Of a stretch of 64,000 nt of DNA, positions 18,459 to 28,921 are shown one piece after another. Both the position numbers and the translations under genes were made by a program. The notes under the pieces were generated by a model, which did not search any database, was not told the DNA's origin, and was given only the letters and a program-made list of their open reading frames with translations. Within the stretch, counting starts at the first letter, position 1, and each line of letters opens with the position of its first letter. Source of the DNA: Amanita rubescens (lineage: Eukaryota; Basidiomycota; Agaricomycetes; Agaricales; Amanitaceae); assembly GCA_015039365.1 (NCBI GenBank), contig WION01000097.1:62001-126000 (forward strand), written 5' to 3'.

Positions 18459-21150
18459 TCAGGCGGGTACTATAGGAAACCACTTGTTGAACACGTTTTC
18501 CGGGTCATATCTCCCCTTTACCCTCTGCAGTCTGGGATAATTGGGACCAAACGCCGACAAAGCACTGTCCTTCATATCATCTGGTCCTTCTCCGTCTAAA
18601 AAAGGCTTGAATTCAGACTGGCCACTGCTTTTGACCTGGACGCTCACCATAATTAACACCATAACCAAACCATAACGGATCATGCAAAAGAGACTTGTCG
18701 CCGAGTATTATGACTTACCGTATCGGACAAAATCCGCTTGTATGTAATAATTTGAGAGTGATCACGGCCGTTCATCGTGAACCGCCGTGTCCTGGAGTGG
18801 ATTACCGTGTCCCGACGTGAACCACCGTGTCACGGCATGATTCGTCGATAGCATGCCCAACGTGAACGTGAACCGTCGTGATCACGATTGGCTGACGTAA
18901 CTTAACAAGCGCTCATCATCGACAACATTGACCCGAGAACAAGGGAGGGCGCAGGGAGACTTGGGTGTCCTGGAGAGGGTTGTGGGGGAGGGACCGAAGC
19001 AGTCGCGTTGTCGACTAGGTAGTCCTCCATTATCGGCGATCGCGGCTCTCAATAAGAGGGGGTGAGTCGTTGGAGCCTTGGAGGTCCGAGTTAGGTTCGG
19101 CTACCATCACTAGCACCGTCATACCCCAGCGAGACCAAAGGGCCTGACTCGGAGGAACAGGCGATTCGGGCAGTAGGTAATTGGCCGCGGGACTTGCTGC
19201 TTCAGTTTCGGTCTCGCCCAGGCAAAGCTGGCCGGGTGCGGTTGTGAGATAGAGAGGGGTTCAGGTGCATTACGTCCACACAGGGCCTCCCCACGTTTGG
19301 GGTCGGATCCGTAGCATCAGTTAGATTCGCTCGGAATTGGCGTCACGTCCATTCGCCAGTGATTCGGATAGTTGGATAACTGTTATGATGTCAAGTCAAT
19401 TCGGAAATTCCCCCATTCTCGCGTTGAGCTGAATTGTGGGAATCTTATGTCAGCTGATCGTGATCACGACGGTTCACGTTCACGGTTTGGCATGCGAATG
19501 ATAATTCACGCCGGTACACTGCAATTCATGCTGGTACACTGCAATTCACGCCAGTACACGGCTGTTCACGATGAACAGTCGTGATCACTCTCTATTTTCA
19601 ACCTGCAACAAATTTTGTCCGATACGGACCGTCATAGAGTATACTAATGGCAATTTCATACGCTACTTCTCGTGCTCTCTGCGAATGATCTCCGATGGTA
19701 TTGTCCCATTGGAGCATGATCACCGCTGTTGCCCTGCAGGTTCGATTGAAGGCCATAGTACCGTTGGGTATAGCTTTGATTGTACTTGGCGGGAAATATT
19801 CGAACACTATGGTGCAGTTGATGTCTTTTAGCTTCATTTCGGCCAACTTTGCAAGGACCCTGTTGGAAATTGCGAAATCGGGGGCTTCATGGCCCGCCGA
19901 TTTTGTGTAGTAGCCCTTGCCGTAGCCTACGAACTCGTTCTAGAAAATACATCAAAACAAGATTGAGCCACTAGCATGGACCATTCGTACTTGTAATCCA
20001 TTAACTCGCTCATAAGGAATTTCCCCTGTCGTGTCGCTTACGGGTCCTGAAGTACGAAGCCATCATGAAAAAATGGGTTTATATGATAAGCAAATACGAA
20101 CGAAGGTCGAGAAGAGCTTTGAAATTTCTCCTGCCCTCTTCTGCCGAACCATTATAGAAGACGAAGCACACCAGCATAGGCTACGAAGCGAGATCAGCAA
20201 CTGAGAACATTGATCTAAGCGGTCCCTTACTTGTCCATTTGGACCGTTGGTATGGATTGCTGTAAGTCCTTCTTTCTCATTTGTCTTAGTAGGCCACCAA
20301 TCCTTGAGAACATTAAACACCGACTCGAAAAGTGGTGGAGGATATTTAAGGGAACCCGCATAGACGAGACGACGTTGAGGGTGTAATCTGATCGCAAAAC
20401 GAGTGACGACTCCAAAGTTGCTGCCTCCCCCCCGGATACCAAAGAACAGTTCAGGGTTTTCAGTCTCGCTGGCGGTAACGACAGAACTGTCGGCAATAAC
20501 CACAGTTGCCTAAAGACAAGTTTATCGCATTTGTACATCACGGTCAATGTCGGCGGCTTACTTCAACAAGATTATCAATAACCAAGCCATGGGAGCCGGT
20601 TAGCCAACCGAACCCCCCTCCCAAGGTGAGCCTGAAATCAGGTAGTCAGAATTGTTCTCCATAGAATTATGGCAACGCAAATACCCTCCGACACCAGTCT
20701 AGAAATAACATGTCAGTAAATTGGACGACGACACAACTTATGAATTGAACCAACATGATTGACTGTTCCCCCTACAGATGCAAGGCCGTGTTCTATCGCG
20801 GCTTTATCAACGGTTTCCCAAATAGCACCTCCACCAACATGAGCAAGCTGCTTCTCGGCATCAATGGTGACACCATTAAGGTAACGAGATAGATCAACAA
20901 CAAGGCCATTTTCGATTGAAGACCCGCCAGCAGCACTGTGTCCTCCACCACGAATTGCGATGGGTAAACCGCTGTCTCTTGCATACTTGATCGCTAAAGC
21001 CACGTCTTCCTCATCTTTGACAAAGGCAACGACAGAAGCCTTGCGGGAGGCATTTGCTGCCCATCGCTTGAGTGCATCGTCATAGCCTGGATCGCCTGGC
21101 CTGACGAGATCGCCCTTGAACCCCAGGATGAGATTGGAGGCAAAAGACAT
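18459..21150 (-). pseudogene. FAD-linked oxidoreductase (PCMH plus BBE domains) interrupted by a transposon
   Basis: The start is at 21150 (MSFASNLILGFKGD). The FAD-binding PCMH domain includes the flavin-linking motif IRGGGHSAAGGSS, then TVNHTGVGG and [18 protein letters not shown] across introns. The substrate domain includes [19 protein letters not shown]. About seven short introns are inferred. The exon reading AYEIAISIL is cut at 19637-19642 by the 928-bp element. On the far side the same frame continues [15 protein letters not shown], passes an intron (GTGAGC...TTTTTTAG) and ends with [20 protein letters not shown] and NKWFPIVPA at 18459. That is the C-terminal berberine-bridge-enzyme motif. 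The present frame ends 11 residues into the element, losing about 65 residues including this motif. Substrate unknown; probably a secreted or secondary-metabolism oxidase. Confidence 0.85.
18709..19636. mobile_element. 928-bp non-autonomous DNA transposon with 6-bp target duplication
   Basis: The terminal inverted repeats read TATGACNNNCCGTATCGG then ACAAAAT (25 bp, differing only at three positions). GAGTAT is directly repeated at 18703-18708 and 19637-19642. Inside, a second inverted pair (GAGAGTGATCACG near 18752 and 19585) and clusters of GTTCACG/CGTGATCACG form long imperfect palindromes. There is no transposase. The host FAD-oxidase exon is exactly restored when the element and one duplication are removed, which fixes both ends. 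The superfamily is unknown; a 6-bp duplication is uncommon. Confidence 0.88.
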
Positions 21151-21685
21151 TGTACGTGCGCCGTAACCCCACTCGTAGTTCCCTGAACGTGTACATATAT
21201 GTTGAAATTTGGAATTTCAAAGATCTTCCCCTTTAGGCCTTCAGTCTAGTCCGGGCAGTACCCCATTTGTTACGTGAGCGGAGGAATACCAGTCACCTTG
21301 ATGACAGTTGGCAGATGCCTCCGTGACAATTCGTTTTTGGAATGGTGCCGCGCGCCACAGTGACACCGATCCAGAAAAAATATAACCAAATACCCTTTCA
21401 ATCATACACCACCGCCATTCTTGGGCCTGGGCTGGACCACTTGTACTCTACCGGGTGCGCATGCATATGCTAGCAAACAATTACCTATCGTTCGCACCGC
21501 GCGTTAAAGTTGTTATTAATAAAGCAAACTGTTTGTTCTACGTCACGGTGAAGACAAGTTGAAATACAGTACTAGATTGGGAGGTATAGCAGGTAAGCAC
21601 CGAGATAAATGAGTATAAATCGTGATGCAATGACTTTTGACCGTCGACTGGCATTTACAAGGTCTACGTCCGGCCCGGGTGCGTG
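21151..21685. other. Intergenic, no gene seen
   Basis: Probable promoter region of the FAD-oxidase gene, whose start is at 21150. Nothing else is recognisable. Confidence 0.4.
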
Positions 21686-22632
21686 TCATATTCGCGCTAC
21701 CACCTCAACTCGGGCGCTATTTGAACCAGTGATGATGCTTGCAATGCAACCAGTCTTTTCTAGCGTAATACCAATGGTCGGTTCAAACGCAGCGTTGATA
21801 GAGAACGCTTGCCAGGAGAAAATCGATATCGCAACGCAGATGACTGAAAAAATGGCACAGAGTTGAGGACCGTGTCCACGCAGCATATTTGCGCAAAGAG
21901 GTATATCCAAACATGGCAGCAACGTTTCTTGGGTATGTTTGACATATGAGAATGTCGAATACGCTTCCTCCGAGTCGTCTGAATCGCGCTCATCGTTTGC
22001 TTTTATGCAGTAAGATATCAAAATGCTCGCGATACTCTCAAACCTCTCTTGTTCAGCCAGTGCCTCGAAACGAGGCACATCGTCCATACTGCACGCGTCA
22101 ATCATAAGAAATTACTGACAGTAAAGACACGAACATTATCAAAGCATCCCGGGAGCAGGCATTTGCGAGTCCTCTTAGCATTAAGGACGAGGAAGTATCG
22201 CAGAACCAGAATGATTCAAGCGCTTCATTGCTCGAGCGTGTGCGCGGTTGAGAGGACAAGGCTGAGAACTGATGAGAGTTTCAATCCAGAGCGATCGTCT
22301 TTTTCATCGAAATCAGGTGTTCGTTCAAGTTGCCCTGTCAACAAGTATGCAGAGAGCTCGAAGTCGTCCAGATGGGATTCCGCCGTGACAAAGGCAGGAA
22401 GAGACTGATAAAGGAGACCCGCGAAGAAGCCAACCGGAGTTGGCCATTCACAAGACTGACCAACTTTGTGGATGATCGATTGAAGGTATACAAGGTAAGT
22501 ATGAACGGTGGCCGATGATTCGTAAAGTAACATAGGAGAGCCGTTTATGTGGAGAAACTTGCGCTCTTTCCGCCACAGAGGTGCTATGTTTATGCTCGCG
22601 AGTAACAGAGGGTATACTATTATTGGATCCAA
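21686..22632 (-). CDS. Hypothetical protein with a membrane segment, exon structure uncertain
   Basis: Two coding-like blocks lie on the minus strand. 22632-22225 includes GFFAGLLYQSLPAFV and LSSVLSLVLSTA. 22075-21686 includes DDVPRFEALAEQERFESIAS and a hydrophobic stretch AIFSVICVAISIFSW. They are presumably joined by one or two introns, one possibly ending TGCAG near 22092. No ATG is clear for the first block, so the true start may lie further right. I recognise no family. The membrane segment suggests a small integral membrane protein. Confidence 0.35.
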
Positions 22633-22746
22633 CTCCCAAACTTAACAATTAGAGTAGGCATATCGCTACGAAAACCAAAAACAGTGCGCGGGAAAGGCTG
22701 GGGTAACATGATAATGCATCGTACGGTATCAAACTGTTCATTGGCA

Positions 22747-23614
22747 TTAGTACGACACATCCGGCCACGCGATATGAAATAACATACCCAAGTCCCAAAT
22801 TTTCATCGAATGGCGACACAGCTCCCACAAATGCGGACAGCCAAACTCCTGCGCATCCGGCATCTTTTCTCCCGGTCGAAAATTCATATCGCACTGACAC
22901 CTATGCTCTGTTGTCTCGTCAAAGTCGATGATGCGAATGTCTCCATTCCGCTCAAGGACATTGCGTTCAGCAAAATCACCGTGATGCAAACCACACCGGT
23001 GAAGTTCACCAAGCTGATGGAGGATTTTCATCCTAAAAAAAAAATATAGCGAGAGGTACACGACACGTAAAGACATAGTCCAATGCAAATTAGAGCGTAT
23101 TAACCCACTTGAGATTGAGTGGCAGCCTTCGGAAGGGCTGTCGCAAACACTGACCCCAATGCTCAAGCACGAGACACGCGATCATCTGACCATCCTGTCT
23201 TGTACCAGCGTACAAGCCATAACACACCGGAACCGTCTTCCCTTGCAGTGGTTTCAGCGCGCCAACATAGGCGCACGCTTCCTCTGCAAGGCTCGGTATC
23301 AGGTCCTCACGAAAGGCAAACTTGAGGACAACGTTGACTTTCCGGGAAGGCTCAACGAGGGTAGCCCGGAAGACCGGAGAGTCAGAGTAATAATCAGAGA
23401 GAGCTTCTTTGTCGACGTTGGCGGTGACCAGCTTCCGAGCAGGGTCTGGCGTGTTTGGCAATTGGACACAGGTGAGTGAACACTCGGGTAGGTCCCAGCC
23501 TGGCCATTCATTGTAAGGAAATCGAACACGGAGGGTGGTCATGTCGGAGAAAGAATAAGAGCAGGAACGCCGGTTTGTAGGCAGTGCCAGCATTTCGCGC
23601 GGGCTTTTATGCAT
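22747..23614 (-). CDS. Protein-kinase-like protein
   Basis: The start is at 23614 or, more likely, 23542 (MTTLRVRFPYNEWPGW). One intron (about 23034-23095) separates the N-lobe from the C-lobe. The N-lobe has a candidate ATP-contacting lysine in VNVVLKFAF and an acidic helix residue in SLAEEACAYV. The C-lobe has the catalytic loop LHHGDFAERNVL and the metal-binding IIDFDE, the kinase HxD and DFG-like positions. It is about 270 residues, small and atypical, closest in style to the short kinase-like proteins common in Agaricomycetes. The 3' end may instead use a splice site near 22788 and a further small exon. Confidence 0.65.
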
Positions 23615-24609
23615 ATCAGACGTTGGGGCGCCTGTATTTCGCTTTTAGTCATTCCCGAGATGGAGGAAGATGCGTATGTGCACGTGACTAGAGACGACAA
23701 CCGAGTTTGTCGACCGGTATTGATTTTTGTGAGCTTTGAGTCGGATATGGAAAGTGATGGGCGCGTGGACTTGACGTCACCGCGCTATATCCGAGCAGAC
23801 GGAAGGACAGAAACCCTGGTAAGTAATATACATCCGCTCCACAAGTTGCTAAGCATCCGACAGAACGGCGGAATTGTACTCCATGGCGCGGCCATAACCC
23901 TGAGGGTCACGAGAAGCCAGCTTGACTCTTGAGGCATGTCTCGTGGTTTTTAACTATTGTCTTATCATCCATATTCGTGAACTTGTTATGATGTTGTACC
24001 TCCTCCAACCCTAGAGGGATAAATGCCCACATTCTAAATCAGAAGCTAACACACGTCAGTGGAGTAACTTGAAATCAAACCTAGAATCTTTATCGACAGA
24101 GAATGGACTCCTACAAGGGAGATGCCAGCATGGGAGCCGTAAACCGGATTTTTGGGGTGCAAACTACGTTGTCAGTGGAGACGTGGCAAATAGCTCCGAG
24201 AAGGCTAAGCGGTACGTCGGAGCGTGGCAACCAGCGTCGTGGATGTAGAACTGAATGTCAATGCTGAGAAGATAAGAGCTAAGGGGTAACCGGATACCGC
24301 TTACTTCCTGAAATATCCATTAGACCTAAAGGGTTCATGTTCACCGGTCTCGCTGTTTGCTTCCTGAAATATCCATGCATCATGCGAAGTTTATTCTTAT
24401 CTTTCACCGGCAATACTTACGGGAAGAGAACGTCCTCCCGTCCCTCCCCACACCGAACAAGTTTTACCAGACTTAGATGACCGGACCCCGCAAGGCTCAC
24501 TCCCGGCAAAGTTTAGCATCAGGTGATTTTTCGCATTGGTAAAAGAAAGCGGAATATCGTTACAACAACAGAAAGACTGGCTTGGTGGGAGTCCATGAGC
24601 GCCGCCAAC
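23615..24609. other. Intergenic, no gene seen
   Basis: A 17-bp phrase CTTCCTGAAATATCCAT occurs twice, near 24305 and 24361. No coding region is convincing. The right end is the 3' flank of the SmD1 gene. Confidence 0.4.
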
Positions 24610-25118
24610 TCAAATTCCTCTTCCACCTCTGCCACGTCCCCTTCCCCTTGGCCTTCCCATTCCCCGGTCGCCGCCTCCTCCTCTTCCTCCTCTTCCTCCT
24701 CTTCCACCACGGGTTTCCTCCTTCTTTTTAGATTTTGGCTTGGGCGCATCGTCTACCAGCAAGGTATCGAGCGGGAGGGCATCTGGCAATATGAAGTAAC
24801 GGATATTGTTGCCCCGTATAGAGAGGGTGTCAAGAGTTGTCGGGTCCCGATTGCGCGCCGTCATCTTGACTGTTTTGAGGTGCGTGTTCATCTGCATATC
24901 GACACCTGCGGATGTAAGCGCCCTGTCCACTGAGTAAATGTGACAGACCAAATACCAATGATTGTCCCGTGTACGATTGAACCGTTTTTGAGCTCGATCG
25001 TCACCGTTTCATTGTTCAATTTCATCAAAAATCTGTGAGAGTGATTGTCAGTGATTGTCGTCGTCCAGCCCAGGTCTTGGGCCGTAGAACTAACTAGAAC
25101 GAACCTTACGAGCTTCAT
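24610..25118 (-). CDS. SMD1: Small nuclear ribonucleoprotein SmD1
   Basis: Three exons: 25118-25105, 25032-24956 and 24905-24610, with canonical introns. The product starts [20 protein letters not shown] and continues [20 protein letters not shown], the Sm1 motif with its Asn and Gly. The Sm2 motif is seen as [14 protein letters not shown]. The C-terminal tail is Arg/Gly-rich ([17 protein letters not shown]), as in SmD1 of animals and fungi, where it is dimethylated and helps SMN-type assembly. The length of about 125-130 residues is normal. It forms part of the seven-member Sm ring of spliceosomal snRNPs. Divergent from the neighbouring gene at 25387. Confidence 0.93.
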
Positions 25119-25386
25119 CTTTTCCCGATTTTCTTTCTTTATCCAGTGAAGAGCGTAAAAGCACAAGACTCTGAACGCAGTTCCAAAAATTTGTTTGTCG
25201 TCGTTGAATCCAGACACGCGCGAAAAAGAGACTTTGATCGCAAGTCTCAAATAGAATATCGGGGTTTGGAGTACTCGACTACGTTCATCCACAAAGGAGA
25301 CGGCTGAGTTGATACTTTGAGGTTGCGTGCGAGCGATTGTATCACGTATAATTCAGTCGGAGATTGAAAACAATCCTATACATTCT

Positions 25387-25587
25387 ATGCAAGTTCCACT
25401 GCGGTCATCGTACCGATACGTTCATCTATCTATCGTTCCACCTACTCGAGATGCTCTGTCCCTTAACAAATCTCTCCAAGACACGATGGGCCAACTTTTT
25501 GGCGCTACATCAGCTTCCACTTATATTGACATTCTATGGATAGACGACGAGGGTAGTCAAGTCGTCTTACGAGCCAACGAAGAGTGA
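25387..25587 (+). CDS. RNase P/MRP subunit, Pop8/Rpp14-like
   Basis: From the ATG at 25387 the protein is 66 residues, MQVPLRSSYRYVHLSI at the start and DILWIDDEGSQVVLRANEE at the end. The frame is also open upstream to 25327, so an earlier start or an upstream exon is possible. The pattern of a first strand YRYVHLSI, the helix SLNKSLQDTMGQLFG and the final strand VVLRA fits the small alpha/beta fold of Pop5/Rpp14/Pop8 proteins. These bind the RNA of RNase P and MRP. The identification rests on this pattern alone. Confidence 0.5.
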   Translation: MQVPLRSSYRYVHLSIVPPTRDALSLNKSLQDTMGQLFGATSASTYIDILWIDDEGSQVVLRANEE

Positions 25588-25939
25588 ACATATATATATT
25601 TTGAGTCTATACGCTTAGGTTGACATACGACTTTAGAGACGTGACTCGACTACTTACTGCGGTTGCTATGATGACGGGACGTCTTCGACTCTCGGTTATA
25701 AAGCAATCTGCTTTTTTACCGGCCATTCTGGCATCGTTGTAAAGGGTGTAGGGTTAGGATATGGAAGGGCGAAGCGTAGATATCACTTAGCGCACATTAT
25801 ATATAATTCCCGCGCTTGACAGCAATGCGCTAATCAGCGTCTAATCTGCGAAGCTTGCACAGCTAAGCGCCTTGCATCGTGGCGCATCGTGGGCAAATAT
25901 TAGTTTAGGAGTCCTACAGCATAACTGAATAGCCTTCTC
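25588..25939. other. Promoter-sized gap before the double-Tup1 gene
   Basis: 352 bp without a gene. It includes an AT-rich ATATATATATTTTG stretch near 25590 and ATTATATATAATTCC near 25797. Confidence 0.4.
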
Positions 25940-28715
25940 ATGGGCGAATTCCCCGACAAACTTGACATCAATGCCGTCCCACCCGAGTATCGGAAAAAAG
26001 GCGCCGACTGGTATGCTATTTCCAATCCAGACGCCGGGGGATCCTTCGATGTTCGGTTGGTACACATTTTGGCCCATGACAGGTTCGTGCTCGTCCTTGT
26101 CCAAAAACTTGCATTATCGATGGTCTCGCAGCGTTGTGTGTTGCGTCAGGTTCTCCGCCGACGGACGCTTCCTCGCTACCGGAAGTAACAGGTTCGCTCA
26201 GATATACGACGTCGAGACGGGAGGAAAGATCTGGTGAGTCATGAGTTGTTCATAATTGCCCTCGAACAAATTACTTGAATAATACTGGCAGCGTCTTGGC
26301 CCACGAAAGTGTCAAAAAGGACTTGTACATTCGTAGTTTGTGCTTCAGTCCAGGCGGCAAATTTTTGGCGACGGGCGCCGAGGATGGGCGGATCAGGGTA
26401 CGAATATGGTCTAGATCCCTCGTATGCTTGCGCTAAGCCAAATGTAATGCTACAGATATGGGATATTGCTGAAAAAAAGCTTTTGCACGTGTACGAAGGA
26501 CATCGACAAGATGTTTACTCGCTCGACCTTTCGCTCGATGGACGACTCATCGCGTCCGGTTCAGGCGATAAGACGGTGAGAATATGGAACATGGCGAACG
26601 CGAATGCACCGCCCCAGGTACGTGTACTGCGCATGTCAACTTAGGGTTGCACAGCCCATCGCACGTATGTTTAGATCTTACCCACCAACAAAAATATCAC
26701 GTCTGTAGCCATTTCCCCAAACGGTCGGTTCGTTGCTGCTGGTTCTCTGGGCACTGTCATCCGCATATGGGATACGGAAACGGGCCATCTGATAGAAACC
26801 CTTGGCGACCACACAGATACCGTTTATAGCATATCGTTTACACCGGACGGGAGAGGTCTCATTAGCGGGAGCTTGGATAAGACATTAAAATTGTGGGACT
26901 TGTCTGGCTTGGGACAAGAAGGTCACACAAGTCGTTGCAAGATGAGCTTGACGGGACACAAGGTGCGTTGCTCTCGTTTCTATTCATCAGGGCTCTTATA
27001 TATGCGGGTTGGCAGGACTACGTGCTTTCTGTAGCCTCCTCGCACGATGGAAAGTGGGCTGTGTCTAGTTCCAAGGACTGCGGAGTCATGTTCTGGAACT
27101 CCAAGACTGGAATCCCCCATTGCATGATACAGGGACATAAAAGCTCTGTGCTTTCGATTGGTCTAAGTCCAACAAGCGGATGCCTTGCGACGGGAGGCGG
27201 GGATTGGCAGACGAGGATATGTAAGTTCCCCTTGTTCGTCATGTATCGTGCTGTGCTAATGGCAACGCGCGCTTACAGGGAGTTACGAGTATGTACCACC
27301 AACACCGAAACGTAAGTCCTCCGATTTCTTCAAGCCTGGACTAAACTTTCGTAGCCCTAGAAAATACCATGGCAACGGAGTTGGATATCCATACTGCACC
27401 GCCCGAGTACAGAAGAGAAGGTAATGGTTGGTATGCCGTTTTCAACACCTCAATCAAGCGGGTGTTAGACGTCGAGCTGGTGCACAATTTCATGCACGAG
27501 AGGTGCGCGCACAGGTTCTGGCCAAAGACTAAGTGCTAAAGAATGACATCGCAGCGTCGTGTGCTGTGTTAGATTCTCCCCGTCAGGAAAATATCTCGCG
27601 ACAGGATGCAACCAGGGGGTGAACATCTATGACGTCAAGACAGGAACTAAGATTTGGTGAGAGCCGGTGCTGTACCTCTGTCTCGTCTGAACGGTCGAAA
27701 TAGCTCGTTGAGTCACGAAACAGCGGGAAATTCGAAGGATTTGTACGTTCGAAGCGTGTGTTTCACTCCGGATGGCAAGTTGTTGATTACCGGTGCTGAG
27801 GATGGTCGGATTAGGGTAAGCATCCATTTTTACACTTAAAAATACGGGGACTAAACCACGTGCGTATAGGTGTGGGATATTGCAAAGAAGCGTCTTATAC
27901 GTACACACGACGGACACCAAAAAGAGATTTATTCGCTTGATATTTCGCTCAATGGCAGGTTGGCCGTGTCTGGATCAGGAGATGGGACTGCCAAAGTCTG
28001 GGACTTGGTTGTTCATCGTTTGCTCATGGTAGGCATGCATAAACTACCTGATAATCATCTGATCGTATCCAGGCTCTGACCGTTAATGATCCCGACTCGT
28101 CCGGTAATGATCCTGGAATCGCCGCCGTCGCCTTCTCTCCCAATGGCCAGTTCATCGCCACTGGCTGCCTGGACTCGACGGTCCGCATCTGGGAAGTAGC
28201 AACAGGACATATGGTCGAGAAACTCAGAGGACATAAAGATAGCGTGTATAGCGTGGCGTTTACGCCTGATGGAAAAGAGCTCGTCAGCGGTAGTTTGGAC
28301 AAGACGTTGAAACTGTGGGATGTGAGTTGGCTGAGCGTCGCGGGACAGACGCAATGCAAGATGAGTTTGGCAGGTCACAAGGTGCGTGTTTTTTCAAAGT
28401 TATCATACGCTTCGGGCAGCCTGAAGTTGGTGTATCTTAGGACTTTGTTCTTTCTGTCCTGGTATCATCCGATGGGCAGTGGCTTGTGTCTGGATCAAAA
28501 GACCTTGGAGTGATTTTTTGGGATCGAACGGGAACTGCACAGTGTTTGCTCAGAGGGCATCTTAATTCTGTTATTTCGATTGCTCTGAGTCCGGGAGGAG
28601 GTTTGCTTGCGACGGGAAGCGGAGATTGGCAGGCAAAGATATGTGAGTGTATATTTTTGCTCGCGGTCCGGACCGTACTTAGTCATACCTATTAGGGAGA
28701 TATGGGCCCTTTTGA
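25940..28715 (+). CDS. Two Tup1-type WD40 propellers joined in one gene, no N-terminal domain
   Basis: Copy A starts at 25940 ([17 protein letters not shown]) and contains all the blades of the Tup1 WD40 domain: [100 protein letters not shown] and [15 protein letters not shown]. Its terminal exon (27279-27311) reads [11 protein letters not shown] with no stop. A canonical 43-nt intron (27312-27354, GTAAGT...CTAAAC...TAG) joins it in frame to [19 protein letters not shown]. Copy B then repeats the whole set to WRYGPF and a stop at 28713-28715. Introns sit at the same places in both copies and in the full-length gene at 28922. Neither copy has the Ssn6-binding coiled coil. Alternatively these are two adjacent genes, with copy B starting at the ATG 27369. 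Confidence 0.8.
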
Positions 28716-28921
28716 TGATATATATATACCATGCATGTATGACTATGACATTGTACAATATGCACATGACGCGATTTAGGCACAGATTGGCGCGTGAGAG
28801 GGGCATGGGAAAGAACTTCCATAAAGGGTACCGGCGGCAAGAATGATGAAGGTGACACGTGTGGGAGGACATCGCCTGCACTGATCAACTTCTTCTTCCT
28901 TCTCTACCACCACCATCCGCC

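Noticed and set aside
23609..23932. 107-codon plus-strand open frame upstream of the kinase-like gene
   Set aside because: No recognisable motif, overlaps the probable promoter of a divergent gene, and no supporting splice signals.
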